A DNA stretch of 64,000 nucleotides from Prorocentrum cordatum (GCA_963575745.1 CAUYUJ010001452.1:1-64000), one strand, 5' to 3'. Shown: positions 11,774 through 24,054, counted from the first letter of the stretch. The notes: generated by a model from the letters alone, not told the origin. Made by a program: numbers and translations.

Positions 11774-12015
11774 GTGTGTGCATACATACATACATAGTTA
11801 TATGCATACGTACGTACGTACATACATCTATACATACAAACATACACACATACGTACATACATACATACATGCATGCATGCATACATACATGCATGCATA
11901 CATGCATATGCACATACATATACACGTATATACATACCTACATACATACATACATGCATGCATGCATGCATGCATACATACGTACATATATACATACATA
12001 CATCCATACATACAT

Positions 12016-12046
<31 letters not shown>

Positions 12047-12300
12047 TACATACATACATACATGGATGCATGCATACATGCATACATACATACATGCATA
12101 CATACATGCATACAGACATACATATATGCATGCATGCATACATTCATACATATGTATATGCATACATACATACAATCATACATACATGCATGCATACATA
12201 CGTACATACATACAAACATACATTCATACATGGATACATGCATTCGTGCATACATGTATCCATGCATGCATGCATACATGCATATGAATGTATATACCAT
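11488..12300. repeat. (CATA)n tetranucleotide tract
   Basis: CATA tetramers with blocks of CGTA, CCTA, CAGA and CATG. The Tyr/Met/Cys/Val- and Thr/Tyr/Ile/His-rich frames on either strand arise from the tetramer and are not genes. Confidence 0.98.
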
Positions 12301-12720
12301 ACAAAGACATATGTATGTAAACTTTTATGTGTGGATACAAGCATGCATACCTATATGCATAAACACACATATGTGTACGCACACCTTACGATGTAGAAAG
12401 AGAACGAGAGAGAGAGAGAGAGAAAAACAAACAAAAAAAACATCTACAGAGAAACGAACACTGTGGACGAGAAAAGAAACATGGAGAGCGAAAGAGCGAA
12501 AAAGAGCGGAGGGATGGAGCGGCGCACGATAAACATCCACCAGCAGAGGCTGCCTCGATGATCCGCCGATTCTGCCTCCTCGCCTGGGATGCTTCTGTGG
12601 GTCGCTCTGGGGACCCTGACACCAAAAGTGCCGGCAACTCCGGGGGGCACAGTCTCCGCTTCTGCCGGCTTCCGCATGCTCTCCGTGGCTTCACGGGCGG
12701 AAAAACAAAAAAAACACTAA
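12301..12720. other. spacer, no gene recognised
   Basis: Contains a short GA run (about 12403-12424). Nothing else could be supported. Confidence 0.3.
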
Positions 12721-12815
12721 AAAACAACAACAACAACAACAACAACAACAAACAAAAACAAAAAACAAAAACAAAGAACAAAAAAAAAAAAAAACGAATA
12801 ACAAAAAAATAATCG
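12720..12815. repeat. A-rich (AAC)n tract
   Basis: AAC triplets, then AAAAC/AAAAG and a poly(A) run. On the minus strand this T-rich tract lies ~130 bp downstream of the SGNH gene. Confidence 0.9.
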
Positions 12816-12941
12816 GCCTGCTTCCGCCGACGTCCGGTGTGGCCTCCCGCCGCCCTCCTCCGAGAAAGGGAGGTGCCGGGAGGCCCTTCTCTGCAGCGCC
12901 CCCGCGTCGTTCCGGCCCGCTGGCCGCCAGCTCTGGGAATG

Positions 12942-13841
12942 TCACCTCTCGGCCGGCGGGACGAGCTCAGCCGCGCTGACGTTGAAGCTCAGCTGCGAGA
13001 GCTTCGCGTCGGGAAGAGCTTCCAGCAGGCTCCTCATCAGCGGTATCGTGCTGCTCGGGGCCAGGTGGAACTTGTCGCGGTAGGTCGGAGGCTGGTGCAA
13101 GATGCTCCGCACGTCGAGGTAGTTCCAGCCTCCTGGCAAGATTGCCCGCGCAGCCTCGTTCAGGGACTCAGACTGCGCCTTTCGTGTGTCCATATCAGAG
13201 ACGCACGTTGAGATCCACGAGTGCTTCGCCATTGGGAACAACTCCTCGACCAACTGTACCATTTCTGTTGCGTTTGATTTCCACTCTGACATATACTTTC
13301 CCCATGGCTCACGTTTGAAGATGTCGTTATGCCGTGATACATCCCAAAGGTTCGACTGTAGAAAAAAAACAGAAATGTCGATTCCAAGCTGTGTGAGTTT
13401 ATGTTTAATAAGTTTGAGTGCCTCCTTCGAGTTTGCTGGTAATTGAGGATGTCTGGCAAACTCGTAGGCTCTGGCTAGCGGAAGCTCATACCCAAATCCG
13501 AATGAGAAGAAGTCGATCAACAGCGTATCACTATTCCTTATATTGCAGATGCGCGGACCAGCAAGATTCTCTTGCTTGATGTCTGCTATGGATTCCCATA
13601 AGTCTGAGCTCGTGCTGACGCAAAAGTCGGACGCTGCATAGCGTAGAATAGAATCACCGTAAAAAAGTGCCGCAGTTTTTCTCGACGCCAAGTGCTGCTG
13701 CTGTGCATCCTTCGCCGCAGCCTTCACAGCAAGCTCATTCTCCCCACTTGTTGCTTCAGTCCCAGTCTCGGAGTGCAACCGCAAAGAGCTCACACTGCAC
13801 AATGGAATCGATGCGCAGAGACGGAGCAGAACGCTGCGCAT
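12942..13841 (-). CDS. SGNH/GDSL-type esterase-like protein
   Basis: Single-exon frame of 299 residues ending in TGA. It has the block layout of SGNH hydrolases. Block I is FYGDSILRY with the nucleophile Ser near residue 64. The segment FFLQSNLWD follows near 159-166, the position of the block III Asn and resembling the GLWD of PC-esterase/FAM113-like proteins. The C-terminal DKFH near 255-258 is the Asp-x-x-His pair. The family hydrolyses ester bonds, often on acylated sugars or lipids; the substrate here is unknown. The Met at 13841 was chosen because a hydrophobic, signal-peptide-like stretch (LLRLCASIPLCSVSS) follows it. The frame is open upstream to 14144, but that part is made of a tandem repeat. 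Composition differs sharply from neighbouring simple repeats. A housekeeping or secreted esterase is an inference. Confidence 0.68.
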   Translation of the reverse strand: MRSVLLRLCASIPLCSVSSLRLHSETGTEATSGENELAVKAAAKDAQQQHLASRKTAALFYGDSILRYAASDFCVSTSSDLWESIADIKQENLAGPRICNIRNSDTLLIDFFSFGFGYELPLARAYEFARHPQLPANSKEALKLIKHKLTQLGIDISVFFLQSNLWDVSRHNDIFKREPWGKYMSEWKSNATEMVQLVEELFPMAKHSWISTCVSDMDTRKAQSESLNEAARAILPGGWNYLDVRSILHQPPTYRDKFHLAPSSTIPLMRSLLEALPDAKLSQLSFNVSAAELVPPAER

Positions 13842-13994
13842 GCAAGCCCAGACCAGGCGCGACCGCAATCCTGCCTCAACACGAACGGTGTACGAATGTG
13901 CAGGTCGAGCCAGCACGGCTCGGGCCCAAGCGGCTACGGAGCACGACGAGACGAGGCGACGGCGGCGGGCCTGGCAACCACCAGCTGGACGCCG

Positions 13995-14500
13995 AGGCTG
14001 AAGGGGCCCCAGGACGCACAAACAAATACACACAAACAAATAGATTCCCCATATCTTCCCATATTTTCTGGGCTTTTGCCTTCCCACCCACTTCCCATGT
14101 TTTCCCATATTTTCTGGGCTTTTGCCTTCCCACCCATTTCCCATATTTTCCCATATTTTCTGGGAAGCCGACGATTAAGTGTGCCTGTGTGTTTTTTCCC
14201 CTCCTGAGAGGCGCTGGGAGCAGGCCTGGGCGCGCGCACCGGCCGGGCCGCGGGTGGCCTGAATGCTCCGAGGCCGCGCGAACAGCGGGAGGGCGGCGAG
14301 CAGGCGAGCCGGGGAGCGGCAGCCCCTCACTGAAGGGGCCTCAGGACACACAAATAAATACACACAAATAAAAAAAAATCCCCTTCTTTTCCCATATTTT
14401 CTAAGTTTTTGTCTTCCCGCCCAGTTCCCATATGTTCCTATATCTTCTGGGGGATCGACGATTAATTGTGTCTGTGTGTTTTTTCCCCTCCTGACTCACG
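13995..14500. repeat. duplicated segment with internal ~56-bp repeats
   Basis: CTGAAGGGGCC(C/T)CAGGA followed by ACAAATAAATACACACAAA-like sequence occurs at about 13998 and 14330. Both copies run through CCCATATTTTCTGGGCTTTT repeats (three units in the first copy) and end in GTCTGTGTGTTTTTTCCCCT-like sequence near 14190 and 14475. The first copy lies directly upstream of the SGNH gene and could carry its 5' region. Confidence 0.8.
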
Positions 14501-15008
14501 AGCGAGACGGCGGCCTCGGGAGACCCCAAGGGTGAGGTCGGGCGTGTCCCCCTTGCAGGGGGATCTTGGGCGAGAAGTGAGGAAGATTTGCAGAAGATGC
14601 CCCCGAGATGTGCAAGAATGGTCAAAAAAACGTCCCCAGACTGGATTTCGACCATTTTTGAAGATCCCCCCTGTATCGGGAGCGGCCAAGAGGGGGGGGG
14701 TCCAAGAGGGGGGGGGTGCAAATCATGACCGGCGGCATGTGCGCGGCCCAGCGGGGGGGCCAGGAACGTAATGAAATAAGAAGAGGCGCCATGAAATCTG
14801 GGGAAATATCATGGCCCACGCCATGATATCCACCTCCCTGTAGTCATCACCCCCCTCTTTTCCGCCCCCGACTGTAGAGGGACACGCCCGACGTGACCCA
14901 AGGGAGGTGGACGAGCCACAGGTGCCGAGCATCCTTCAGGCCTGTATTGAGCATAGGCGGACGAGGCCGAGGCTCTCTGGGCTTCTTCCTATAATCTTAC
15001 AATCTGGG
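14501..15008. other. spacer, no gene recognised
   Basis: G-rich runs (14690-14717) and otherwise unique sequence. Confidence 0.3.
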
Positions 15009-15082
15009 GCTCCTCCTCCTCCTCCTCCTCCTCCTCCTCCTCCTCCTCCTCCTCCCCCTCCTCCTCCTCCTCCTCCCCCAAC
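15009..15082. repeat. (CTC)n microsatellite
   Basis: CTC triplets interrupted by two CCCC. Confidence 0.95.
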
Positions 15083-15084
15083 TA

Positions 15085-15540
15085 AACAGGACCCCACCGG
15101 ATCCCTGGCCCGGGAGGGGGCCCCTGGACGCCCCTGGGCTTCCGGGGTTCCTGAAGCCCCTGCTAGGCCTGGGCAACGGGCCCCAATCGGTCAGGGGGGC
15201 TGCCGAACGGCCCCGCGGGAGCCCTCACAGGTCCCGAGCACCCACCAAACGCCCGAAGACGACTCAAAGAAGATCCCCAAGCCGAAATGCAAAAAGAAAC
15301 AATTGTCCCACGGTGTTTGGATGATGCTGGGAATGTTTTATTATTCTGTCGACTGAGAAGGCTTCCAGGCAGTCCAAGAGGACCCCCCAAGAAGGCCCAA
15401 CACGGCCCCAAGATAGCCCGGAAAAAAATACCCATGGAGGCTTCCAGAAGGCCCCAGCAAGACCTTACAAATGTCATGCCCCAAGCGGCCCCCCCCAAGA
15501 GGCTCTCCAAAAGGAGCCTCCGCGAAAACAACTGAAAATG
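15085..15540. repeat. degenerate CCCCAAGAGG-type minisatellite
   Basis: Scattered decamers such as CCAAGAGGACCCCCCAAGA relate this tract to 9660-10565. No gene is seen. Confidence 0.5.
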
Positions 15541-15742
15541 GGTAGGGCGAGATTGAGGATGGGGAAGAAGAATAGGAAACACTAGGATACTATTGAGACA
15601 AACACTATTACAACTACGATGTCGGAAAAAGCCAACAAGAAGTTATCGATGAATGGTATGTTACTATGTCTTGCCCTCCCGCCTTCATGCCAAACCTCAA
15701 GGGCCAAGGTGCATGGCACGAAGCGCCAATGCTGTTTGGAAG

Positions 15743-15744
<2 letters not shown>

Positions 15745-15775
<31 letters not shown>

Positions 15776-16095
15776 CAAACATACATATGTATATATACAC
15801 ATACATGAATGCATGCATACATGCATACATGCATGCATACATGCATACATGCATGCATACATACATACATGCATACATACATACATGCATGCATACATGC
15901 ATACATGCATACATGCATACATGCATACATGCATACATGCATACATGCATACATGCATACAGGCATACATGTATGCATGAATGCATGCATGCATGCATAC
16001 ATGCATGCATACATACATACATACATACGTACGTACGTACATACGTACATGCATACATGCATGCATGCATACATACATACATACATCTATACGTG
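15745..16095. repeat. (AT)n and (CATG/CATA)n tetranucleotide tract
   Basis: A short AT run followed by CATACATG-type tetramers. Frames across it are repeat artefacts. Confidence 0.97.
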
Positions 16096-16559
16096 TGTAC
16101 AATATTGAAGGTCTATAGACTATGGAATACATGCAAGTGTGCTACGAGACAATATAACTATAACCACAGCGCGCACTTCGCGCGCGCGCTCAGGTTCTCC
16201 GGAATCCCAGCTCGCAGTGAGATGTCCAAGGTTGGGCGACGGTCGTAGATAGAACGTTAGCCCGAAGACGCTACGGGCACACGTAGTAAACAGCCCCTCC
16301 CTTAACACGGACATCGGAAGTCGCAAAGAGGACGACGACGAGGACGGGGGGGCGGTTTGGAGGTCGAGAAAGGACAGAAAAGTCCAAGATAATGACGGCG
16401 ACGTAGACGAGGGCAGAACGACAAGGAGGGACAGGAGCAGAAGGAGAAGCGGAGCCTCTGAAGACGAAAAGCAAAAGGGAGGACAGAGAGGAAGGGCCAC
16501 GGTGCCCCTCGCCCACGCATGCACCTCCTAATGGCCTGCGGCCCTTCCTGCATGCGAAC

Positions 16560-17090
16560 CCTGGGAAGATGGTCAGAAACCTCTCGGATGCCTGTTGGGG
16601 TCTTTCGGGTAGCCTCTGGGCAGATTGCTGGAGGCCGTTTTCAAGCCCCTTGGGTGCCGTTTGGTTGCCTCTCTTGGGTCTGTCGGCAGCCTTGAGGGTC
16701 CGTCTGCGCGCGGTTTCCTGGGTCCTCTCGGGCCTGAGGCCTGTGAGTTGTTGGCGTGAGACCTCTTGAACGGCTGCTTGGATCTCTGGGGAAGCCTGTG
16801 GACAGCTTCGTGGAAGCAGCTTGGCGCCTCTTGGGGCACCTCTTGGGGCTCATGGTGGCCCTGTGGGGGGGGTTCTCGGGGGCCTGCTGGCGGTTTTCGG
16901 GTCCTCTTGGGGCGGAGGCCTCGACCCGTGGGTTCGACTTCCCCCCCCCCCCTTTAAGCCACCTCTCGGGGCCTTTTTGGGGCCGTCTTGTGCGGCTTTG
17001 GGCGCCTATCTGGCCGTCGTGGGGCCCTCTAAGGGACTCTTGGGCCGTGTGGGAGCTTTCCTGGGGACCTCCGGGGCCGTCTGGGACGCT
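16560..17090. repeat. inverted CCTCTTGGGG minisatellite
   Basis: CCTCTTGGGG-type decamers are the reverse complement of the unit at 9660-10565, here heavily diverged. Confidence 0.6.
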
Positions 17091-17379
17091 GCGTACATGA
17101 AAACAGCGAGTGTGCTAGAAACGCCTTTTTTCTGACGGGAATGGGATGATGTTTCCCTTGTCGGGCCCTCTTACGGGTCCTCTTGGAGCCGACTTGGGGC
17201 GTTTTGGGTGACTTCCGGGCTGTCCGGATACCACGCTGGCCCGTCTGGAACCAATTTGGAACCCACCCGCAGACGGGAAACTCCGGGGGGGGCGGGGAAG
17301 CCCCAGACAGGCCACGGGGAGGCCCCTGAGGAAGGCCCCTGAGGGACTTAGTGCATGTGCCCGCCCTCCCTCCCCACTC

Positions 17380-19085
17380 CTGCCTCTCCAGGCCACGCCG
17401 CTCGAAGAGTCGCCGGACGCTCGACGCCGCCCCCGGCCACCTGCTGCCGCCGCCACCTGGGCGCCCATTACCCTCAGCAGCCGCGCGCGGCCTCCCGCTA
17501 GCCGCGCCGACGCCGCCACGGCTGCCTCGGGCGCCGCCCCTGCCGCGGTTGCTCCCGCTGCCGCTGGCGCCGCCAGCGCAGCGGCCGCCGCGGCCGCCGC
17601 GGCCGCTGCCGCTGCCGCGGGGTGCTCGACTGGCGCCGCGGCCGCCGCGGCACGGACGGCCGCGCTGAAGCCGGCGGCCGCGGGCGCAGCCGACGCCGCC
17701 GCCGCTGACACCGCCGCCTAGACGCCCGCTGCCCTCGGTAGCTGCGCGCGGCCTCCAGCCGGCCGAGCCGCCGCCGCCGCGACTGCCTCGGGCGCCGCCC
17801 CTGCCGCGGCCGCCCCAGCGAAAAGCAACGCGACCGGCGCTGGGCAAGCCTCAAATGACAAGCGAAACGGACACGCTGGCCGAAGCGAGTCGCTAGCGAG
17901 CGGCGGCGAGTCAATCGGCCCCGTGCTTGTCGGCAGCTATCTCATAGGATGCCCCGAACCCAGCTCGCGCCAGGCCTCCCGACCGCTCGTCGGCGGCAGC
18001 GGGGCTCCACCAAAACCAAAACAAGGGCGAAACAACGATTGGCGCGGAGATGGTCGGACCACCTGTGCCATGGGCAGAGCGGGGCGCCAAGGTCATACAC
18101 CAAAAGGGGCAGGGGGGGATAGGGGTGGCACGCTGGACGAGCTCACTGGGCCAACGGCCCCCGTTGAGACCAGCTGGCCGGGACGGACCCTGCGGCGCCA
18201 CGACTCAGAAGAGGGGGGCGGGAGGGAAGGAGGACGAAGCGGAGGAAAGCGAGGACGAGGAAAAAACACGGCGGACCGGCGCAGACCAGGAAGAGAAAAG
18301 GGAAGTGGAAGGGGCAGCAACCAAGCACGTTGGGGCGGGCGGGGGGCGGGCGGGGGCGGACGTCAGCGGCGCGCGGTCAGCGGCTGCTGAGCGCCAGCAC
18401 GAGGTGGTCGGCGGGGCTGGGGTTGGCGTGCGGGGAGGGGTGGGTCGGGGGGGTTGCCTTGGTGCTGTGGACCAGCAGCTCACACGGCATCCGCCGTGGA
18501 GGCTGCCGCGGCCGCCGCCAGGCACTCGGCCGCCGCCCCTGCTCGCGGTTGGAGGCGTCGCAGCACTGCCCGCGCTTTCCCCCTGCGAAGGGAAATAGGA
18601 AGTCGCCGGGCGTCCCAAGTCCGCCACCAGGGCGGCTTCCTCCCCAGTGGCGTCCGCCACCCGCTTGGCCAAGATCAAAACGCTCTCCTGGCCTCGGGCC
18701 CCCACCCGCCGCCGCGGGCCTCCACCACCATAAATATGACGGTAAAGCCCTGCGCCGCGCACCGTCGGTCAGCGTCAACGCGCAGTCGCTCGCACTCCTC
18801 CGCCGCTGTGGCCGCGCTGGAGGACGCGGCGCAGGGAAGAGGTCGGCGCGCAGCCCGGAAGCGACGGCGAAGTCTCAGGCAGCTGGCACCCCGTTGCACA
18901 ACCTGGGAAGGCACACCGTCAGCGGGGCAGCGGTCGCTGGCGTCCGGGCCCGGCCCGTCCGGCTCGCCGCGGCTGCCCCCGCCGCCTCTGGCGCCGCCGA
19001 AGCGGCGGCCGCCGCGGCTGCCGCGGGCGCCGCCACCGCCGCTGCTGCGGGCTGCCCGGCCGGCGCTGCAGCTGACGCGGCACGG
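17380..19085. repeat. GCC/GCN-rich low-complexity region
   Basis: Two GCC-rich blocks (17400-17830 and 18940-19080) give Ala-, Arg- and Pro-rich frames in several phases. The intervening 17830-18930 is GC-rich without a recognised domain. An Ala-rich coding exon cannot be excluded. Confidence 0.5.
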
Positions 19086-19234
19086 GAGCTTGTTACCTAA
19101 CAGCGAAGACTGTAGGTTTCTAATGGTGTCAAAAGCGAACATCATGACTCCTCAAAGGGATCGGGGCGGGACCCGGGGCGGCTGCCGCCGAAGCCCAAAT
19201 CGCATGGGACATCCTCGCAAAATCGCTCTTGGCG

Positions 19235-19575
19235 CTCCCAGAACGCCACTCCCGGGCTACATTTTGAAAGCCCGGAACCAACTGTAAGCCACTTCGTGCT
19301 CTTCGACTTCCCAGAACTCCATTCCCGGGCCACATTTTCGAAGCCCAGAGCCAACTGTAGGCCACTTCGTGCTCTTCGACTTCCCAGAACTCCATTCCCG
19401 GGCCACATTTTGAATGCCCGGAGCCAACTGTAGGCAACTTCGTGATCTTCGTGTTCCCAGAACACCATTCCCGGGCCACATTTTGAATGCCCAGAGCCAA
19501 CTGTAAGCCACTTCGTGTTCTTCGCGTTCCCAGAACACCATTCCCAGGCTACATTTTGATTGCCCGGAGCCAACT
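19235..19575. repeat. 73-bp tandem repeat
   Basis: About five copies. The anchor ATTCCCGGGCCACATTTT starts at 19321, 19394 and 19467, with a variant at 19540, an exact 73-bp spacing. The unit also contains GAGCCAACTGTAGGCCACTT. Confidence 0.95.
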
Positions 19576-20590
19576 GTGAGGCTGAGGTTGAGGCAGGCTG
19601 AGGCTGAGGCAGGCTGAGACTGAGCCTGAGGCAGGCTGAGGCTGAGGCTGAGGCCGATGCAGGCTGAGGCTGAGAAGCTGATCCTGAGGCTGAGGCAGGC
19701 TGAGGCTGAGGCTGGGGCCGAGGCAGGCTGAGGCTGAGGCTGAAGCTGAGGCAGGCTGAGGCTGAGGCTGAGGCTGTGGCTGAGGCTGAGGCAAGCTGCG
19801 GCTGAGGCAGGCTGAGGCTGAGGCTGATGTCGGCTGAGGCTGAGGCAGGCTGAGGCTGAGGCTGAGGCTGAGGCTGAGGCAGGCTGAGGCTGAGGCTGAG
19901 GCCGAGGCAGGCTGAGGCTGAGGACGAGGCAAGCCCAGGCAGGCTGAGGCTGAGGCTGAAGCTGAGGCAGGTTGAGGCTGAGGCTGAGGCTGTGGCTGAG
20001 GCTGAGACAAGTTGCGGCTGAGGCTGAGGCTGAGGCTGAGGCAGGCTGAGGCTGAGGCTGATGCAGGCTGAGGCTGAGAGGCTGACGCTGAGGCTGAGGC
20101 AGGCTGAGGCTGAGGCTGAGGCCGAGGCAGGCTGAGGCTGAGGCTGAGGCAAGCCGAGGCAGGCTGAGGCTGAGGCTGAAACTCAGGCAGGCTGAGGCGG
20201 AGGCGGAGGCTGTGGCTGAGGCTGAGGCAAGCTGCGGCTGAGGCAGGCTGAAGCTGAGGCTGATGCAGGCTGAGGCTGAGGCAGGCTGAGGCTGAGGCTA
20301 TGGCAGGCTGAGGCTGAGGCTGAGGCCGAGGCAGGCTGAGGCTGAGGCCGAGGCAAGCCGAGGCAGGCTGAGGCTGAGGCTGAAGCTGAGGCAAGCTGAG
20401 GCTGAGGCTGAGGCTGTGGCTGAGGCTGAGGCAAGCTGCGGCCGAGGCAGGCTGAGGCTGAGGCCGATGCAGGCTGAGGCTGAGGCAGGCTGAGGCTGAC
20501 GCTGAGGCTGAGGCAGGCTGAGGCTGAGGCTGAGGCCGAGGCAGGCTGAGGCTGAGGCCGAGGCAAGCCGAGGCAGGCTGAGGCTGCGAC
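19575..20590. repeat. (GAGGCT)n hexamer minisatellite
   Basis: About 1 kb of GAGGCT hexamers interrupted at intervals by GAGGCAGGCT and GAGGCAAGC variants, giving a loose longer periodicity. The Pro/Gln- and Ala/Ser/Leu-rich minus-strand frames are artefacts. Confidence 0.97.
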
Positions 20591-20708
20591 TGCGAGAACA
20601 GCAGAACTCTACAACTGGATTCTCATCTAAATCCTAAGGGGAATGCTTCCAGATATGCTTTTACACATCGCTGTTAGGTTGCTTTGCCGGGATAATTTGT
20701 TGGATTCA

Positions 20709-20870
20709 GGCAAGTTTACTTGCATGGCGTTCGCCCACCCCCCCCTCGCCCCTCTTCAAGCGAATACTAGCGTGCAAGTGCCTTTCGACTTGCGCGATTT
20801 CCGCGCCCCCCCCCCCCGGGCTTGCCTCAGGCTCAGCCCCCCCCCCCCGCCCATGCAAGTAAACTTGCCA
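20709..20870. repeat. short inverted repeat
   Basis: GGCAAGTTTACTTGCATGG (20709-20727) recurs inverted at about 20851-20869, separated by a C-rich spacer of roughly 120 bp. Confidence 0.8.
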
Positions 20871-20879
20871 GAGTCTAAA

Positions 20880-21210
20880 AAAACAAGGCTCGAGGCGGCG
20901 GCGCCGGGGTCAGCGGCCGCCAGCGCGGCCGTCGCCGCCGCCGCCGCCGCGGCCACCGACGCTGCCGCCGACGCTGCGGCCGCCGCTGCCGCCGTCGTCT
21001 GGGAGCCTGGGCAGCCGCGCGCAGCCCCTGGCCAGCCGCGCCGCCGCCGCCGCGACTGCCTTGGGCGCTGGGGCAGCCTCCGTCCAAAGGTCCCATTCGG
21101 AGCTCATTCAGCAGCGCCGAATGAGCTCGGTCGTCGCCCCCGCCTGAGCCGCCCAACTACAAACCCACCAAAACATGCAGTTCGAGCCCCACCGGCACCA
21201 GAGAGCCCAT
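20880..21210. other. GCC-rich spacer
   Basis: Ala-rich triplet stretch, then unique sequence. No gene is recognised. Confidence 0.35.
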
Positions 21211-21214
21211 CTGG

Positions 21215-21300
21215 CGGACTGTCGGAGCTCATCCGTCTGCGAACTGAGCTCATCTGGCTGCGAACTGAGCCTATCCAGCTGCGAATTGGGCCCATCCCGC
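21215..21300. repeat. ~23-bp tandem repeat
   Basis: Four diverged copies of a unit of the type CTGCGAACTGAGCTCATC. Confidence 0.8.
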
Positions 21301-21589
21301 GCCCTGCCCATTCGGCAATATAAACATTGCTCGAACGGCCCACGCCGAGCGAGCTCAATCGACAGCGCCGCCTGCACCAGACGCACAGAATTCGATGCGA
21401 ACGTGGAGCGCAGTCGGCGCGGGCGAGCCGCATGTTAGCAGAATCCAGAAGCGCATATTTATGGGATGGGTTCCCCCGAACGTCTGTAGCGGTGATTGCA
21501 GTGCTGGTAGTGGACGCGACGCAATAATGACACGCCACAGTACGAAGCCCGAGTCACGCTCTTGCGCTAGACTGGCTGTGCCAGGAGTG

Positions 21590-22985
21590 TTGGAGTAGTA
21601 GTAGTAGTAGTAGTAGTAGAAATTATCACTATGGTAGTAGCAGTTATACCAGTAGTAGTAGAAGTAGTAGAAGTAGTAGTAGTAGTAGTAAGAAGAAGAA
21701 GAAGAAGAATAGCAGCAGCAGTAATGGCACTGGCAATCGCAATAATACGAGCGATAGGACGAATAATACAAATAAGAGTAATAGTAATAGGAATAGAAAT
21801 AGAAGTAGTGATAATGAAAAAGATATTGATAATAATAACAGTAATAATAATAATCATACTGATAGTAATAGTAATAGACACCGGAATAGAAATAGCAATA
21901 GTAGTAGTAGAAGTAGTAGTAATAGTAATAGTAATAGTACCAATGGTAATAATACGAAAAATTATAGTAATAAAAAATGATAATACTAAAAGTAATAGTA
22001 ATAGTAATAATAAGAAACGGAAATTGTACTAGTAGTAATAATGATAAAAATAGTAATAGTAACAGTAATAGTCATAGTCATAGTAATAGTATGAGTATAG
22101 TAGACGTAATAGGATTTGTGATAGTGATAGTAATAATAATAGTACTAGTATTAGTAAAAATAATAGTAATTAGTACTTAGCAATTAGTACTTAGTACTTA
22201 GCAATAGTAATAGTAGTAGTAATAGTACTAGCACTAGTACTAGTAATAGTAGTAATAAAAATAACAGTATTAGTAATAGGAATAGTCGTAGAATTAGAAA
22301 TAGTACTAGTGATAGTGATAGTAATGATAATATTAGTACTAGTTGCAATATTAAAAAGTAATAGGAATAGTCGTAGTAATAATAATAATAGTGATAATAA
22401 TAATAATAATATGTGTTATAGTTTTTATAATGGTAGTACTGATAGTAATTGTGATAACAATAATAATAATAATAGTAGTACTAAGACTAGTAATCACAAT
22501 AATAAGAGTGATAGTAATAGTGCTGGTAATAGTAATAGTAAGAATGTTCGTGTTCGTAAAAGTAATAGTAATAGTAAGATAATAGTAATAGTAATAGTAA
22601 TGATAGTACTAGTTATAGTTATAGTAATAGTAATACTAATCGCGATCATAATAATAACATTAACAGGAATAATAATAATAATAAGAGAAATAGTGATAGT
22701 AATACTAATAGTAATAGTAACAGTAATTAGTGATAGTAGTACTAATACTATTAGTAATACTAGTACTCGTAGTGATAGTAATAGTAGTAGTATTAGTCTT
22801 AGGCATCGTCATAGTCATAGTCGTAGTAATCACAGTCATAATCATAGTCATACTCAAAATCATAATCATAGTCATAGTCATAGTCATAATCATATTTATC
22901 GTCATACTCATGGTAATAATAAAAATCTGGTAAAACATAAAAGTGATGATGAAAGTAAGAGTAAGAGTACCGTCAACCTTGGGCA
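21590..22985. repeat. degenerate (AGT/AAT)n triplet tract
   Basis: Nearly 1.4 kb of AGT, AAT, AAC and related triplets that keeps its 3-bp phase over long stretches despite heavy substitution. Short (about 50-150-bp) tracts of the same kind occur at 24,020-24,050 and 24,475-24,580. Confidence 0.92.
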
Positions 22986-24054
22986 TTGCCGGGAACTCGC
23001 TTCCTCGTGCAATGCGGGCGCGGCAATCTCAGATTCCGCGCGGGGAAACGCGGTTTCATGGAGGAGAACTGGAGGAGAAGAAGGAGCGAGAGGAAAGAGG
23101 AGAAGACTGGGTTCACCTACAGCGCTGAGAATTGTTCCATCGAGCGCCATGATCGACTGCAGGAAACGAAAATCTGCGTTCTCGAAACGAACTTTCAAAT
23201 ATCTGACAATCTTCGAAAAACCGACCCAGGTCATCAAAGTATCGTTTCTGGCCGGATCGATCAACTAGCTCCATCCCGCGCCCCAATTTCTCTATCTCGT
23301 CGAAGAGCTCTACGAGGTGTTGAGGGAGAGGAGGAGGAAGAGAAGGAGCAGGAGAAGGAGAATGAGAGGAACGATCAAGGAAATATGTGTTGGTTTGAAC
23401 TCTAGAACCGTGCCGAGTTCAGGGCATTTGAACACTCAATACTAGCATGTTTGGTGGTGCGCCCATTGATGTGCCGAATAGCTCTGCGGCGTATCTGCAG
23501 CTCGAGTTATATGAAGAACTTACCTGCAACTCTCTAAACCTTATCAGAGTAGAATAGTTCTGACACAGTAGCAGACTAAGTCTCGACATCTAGATACTTC
23601 AAACTTGCGCGTCTCATAATTTTCTACCGACTGCTATGCCGAACAGCTATGTATCTTATGTGCAGCTCGAGTTGAATCAGAAGAAAAATCAACATCTCTG
23701 AAAACATAGCAGAGCACCAACAGTGTTTCTGGCCCAGCTCTGGTAGCAGACCAAGCTCAGGCATCTGGACTTCAGACTAGCGCGCCAGATGATGATATGT
23801 CCATTGCTCTGCCGAAGAGCTCTGTAGCTCATCTGCAGCTCGAGTTCAGTGAAAAACTCACCATGAAATCGGGAAACATACCATAATACAAATAGCTTTC
23901 GCCGGACCCCGCTCTGGCAGCAGACCTAGTTCATACATCTAGATATTCCAGACCAACGCGCCTGATGATTCTCGGTCGATTAGGTGTGGCTAATAGCTCT
24001 GTGTCTCTTCAACAGCTCGAGTAAAGCAGTAATACTAATAGTAACAGTGACTGG

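Noticed and set aside
11085-12532. Tyr/Met/Cys/Val and Thr/Tyr/Ile/His frames
   Set aside because: Artefacts of the CATA tetranucleotide repeat.
15582-16248. Similar Cys/Met/His frames
   Set aside because: Artefacts of CATG/CATA tetramers.
17029-19287. Ala/Arg/Pro-rich frames on both strands
   Set aside because: GCC-rich low complexity with no motif; all phases look alike.
19142-20566. Pro/Gln/Ala/Ser-rich minus-strand frames
   Set aside because: Translation of the GAGGCT hexamer block.
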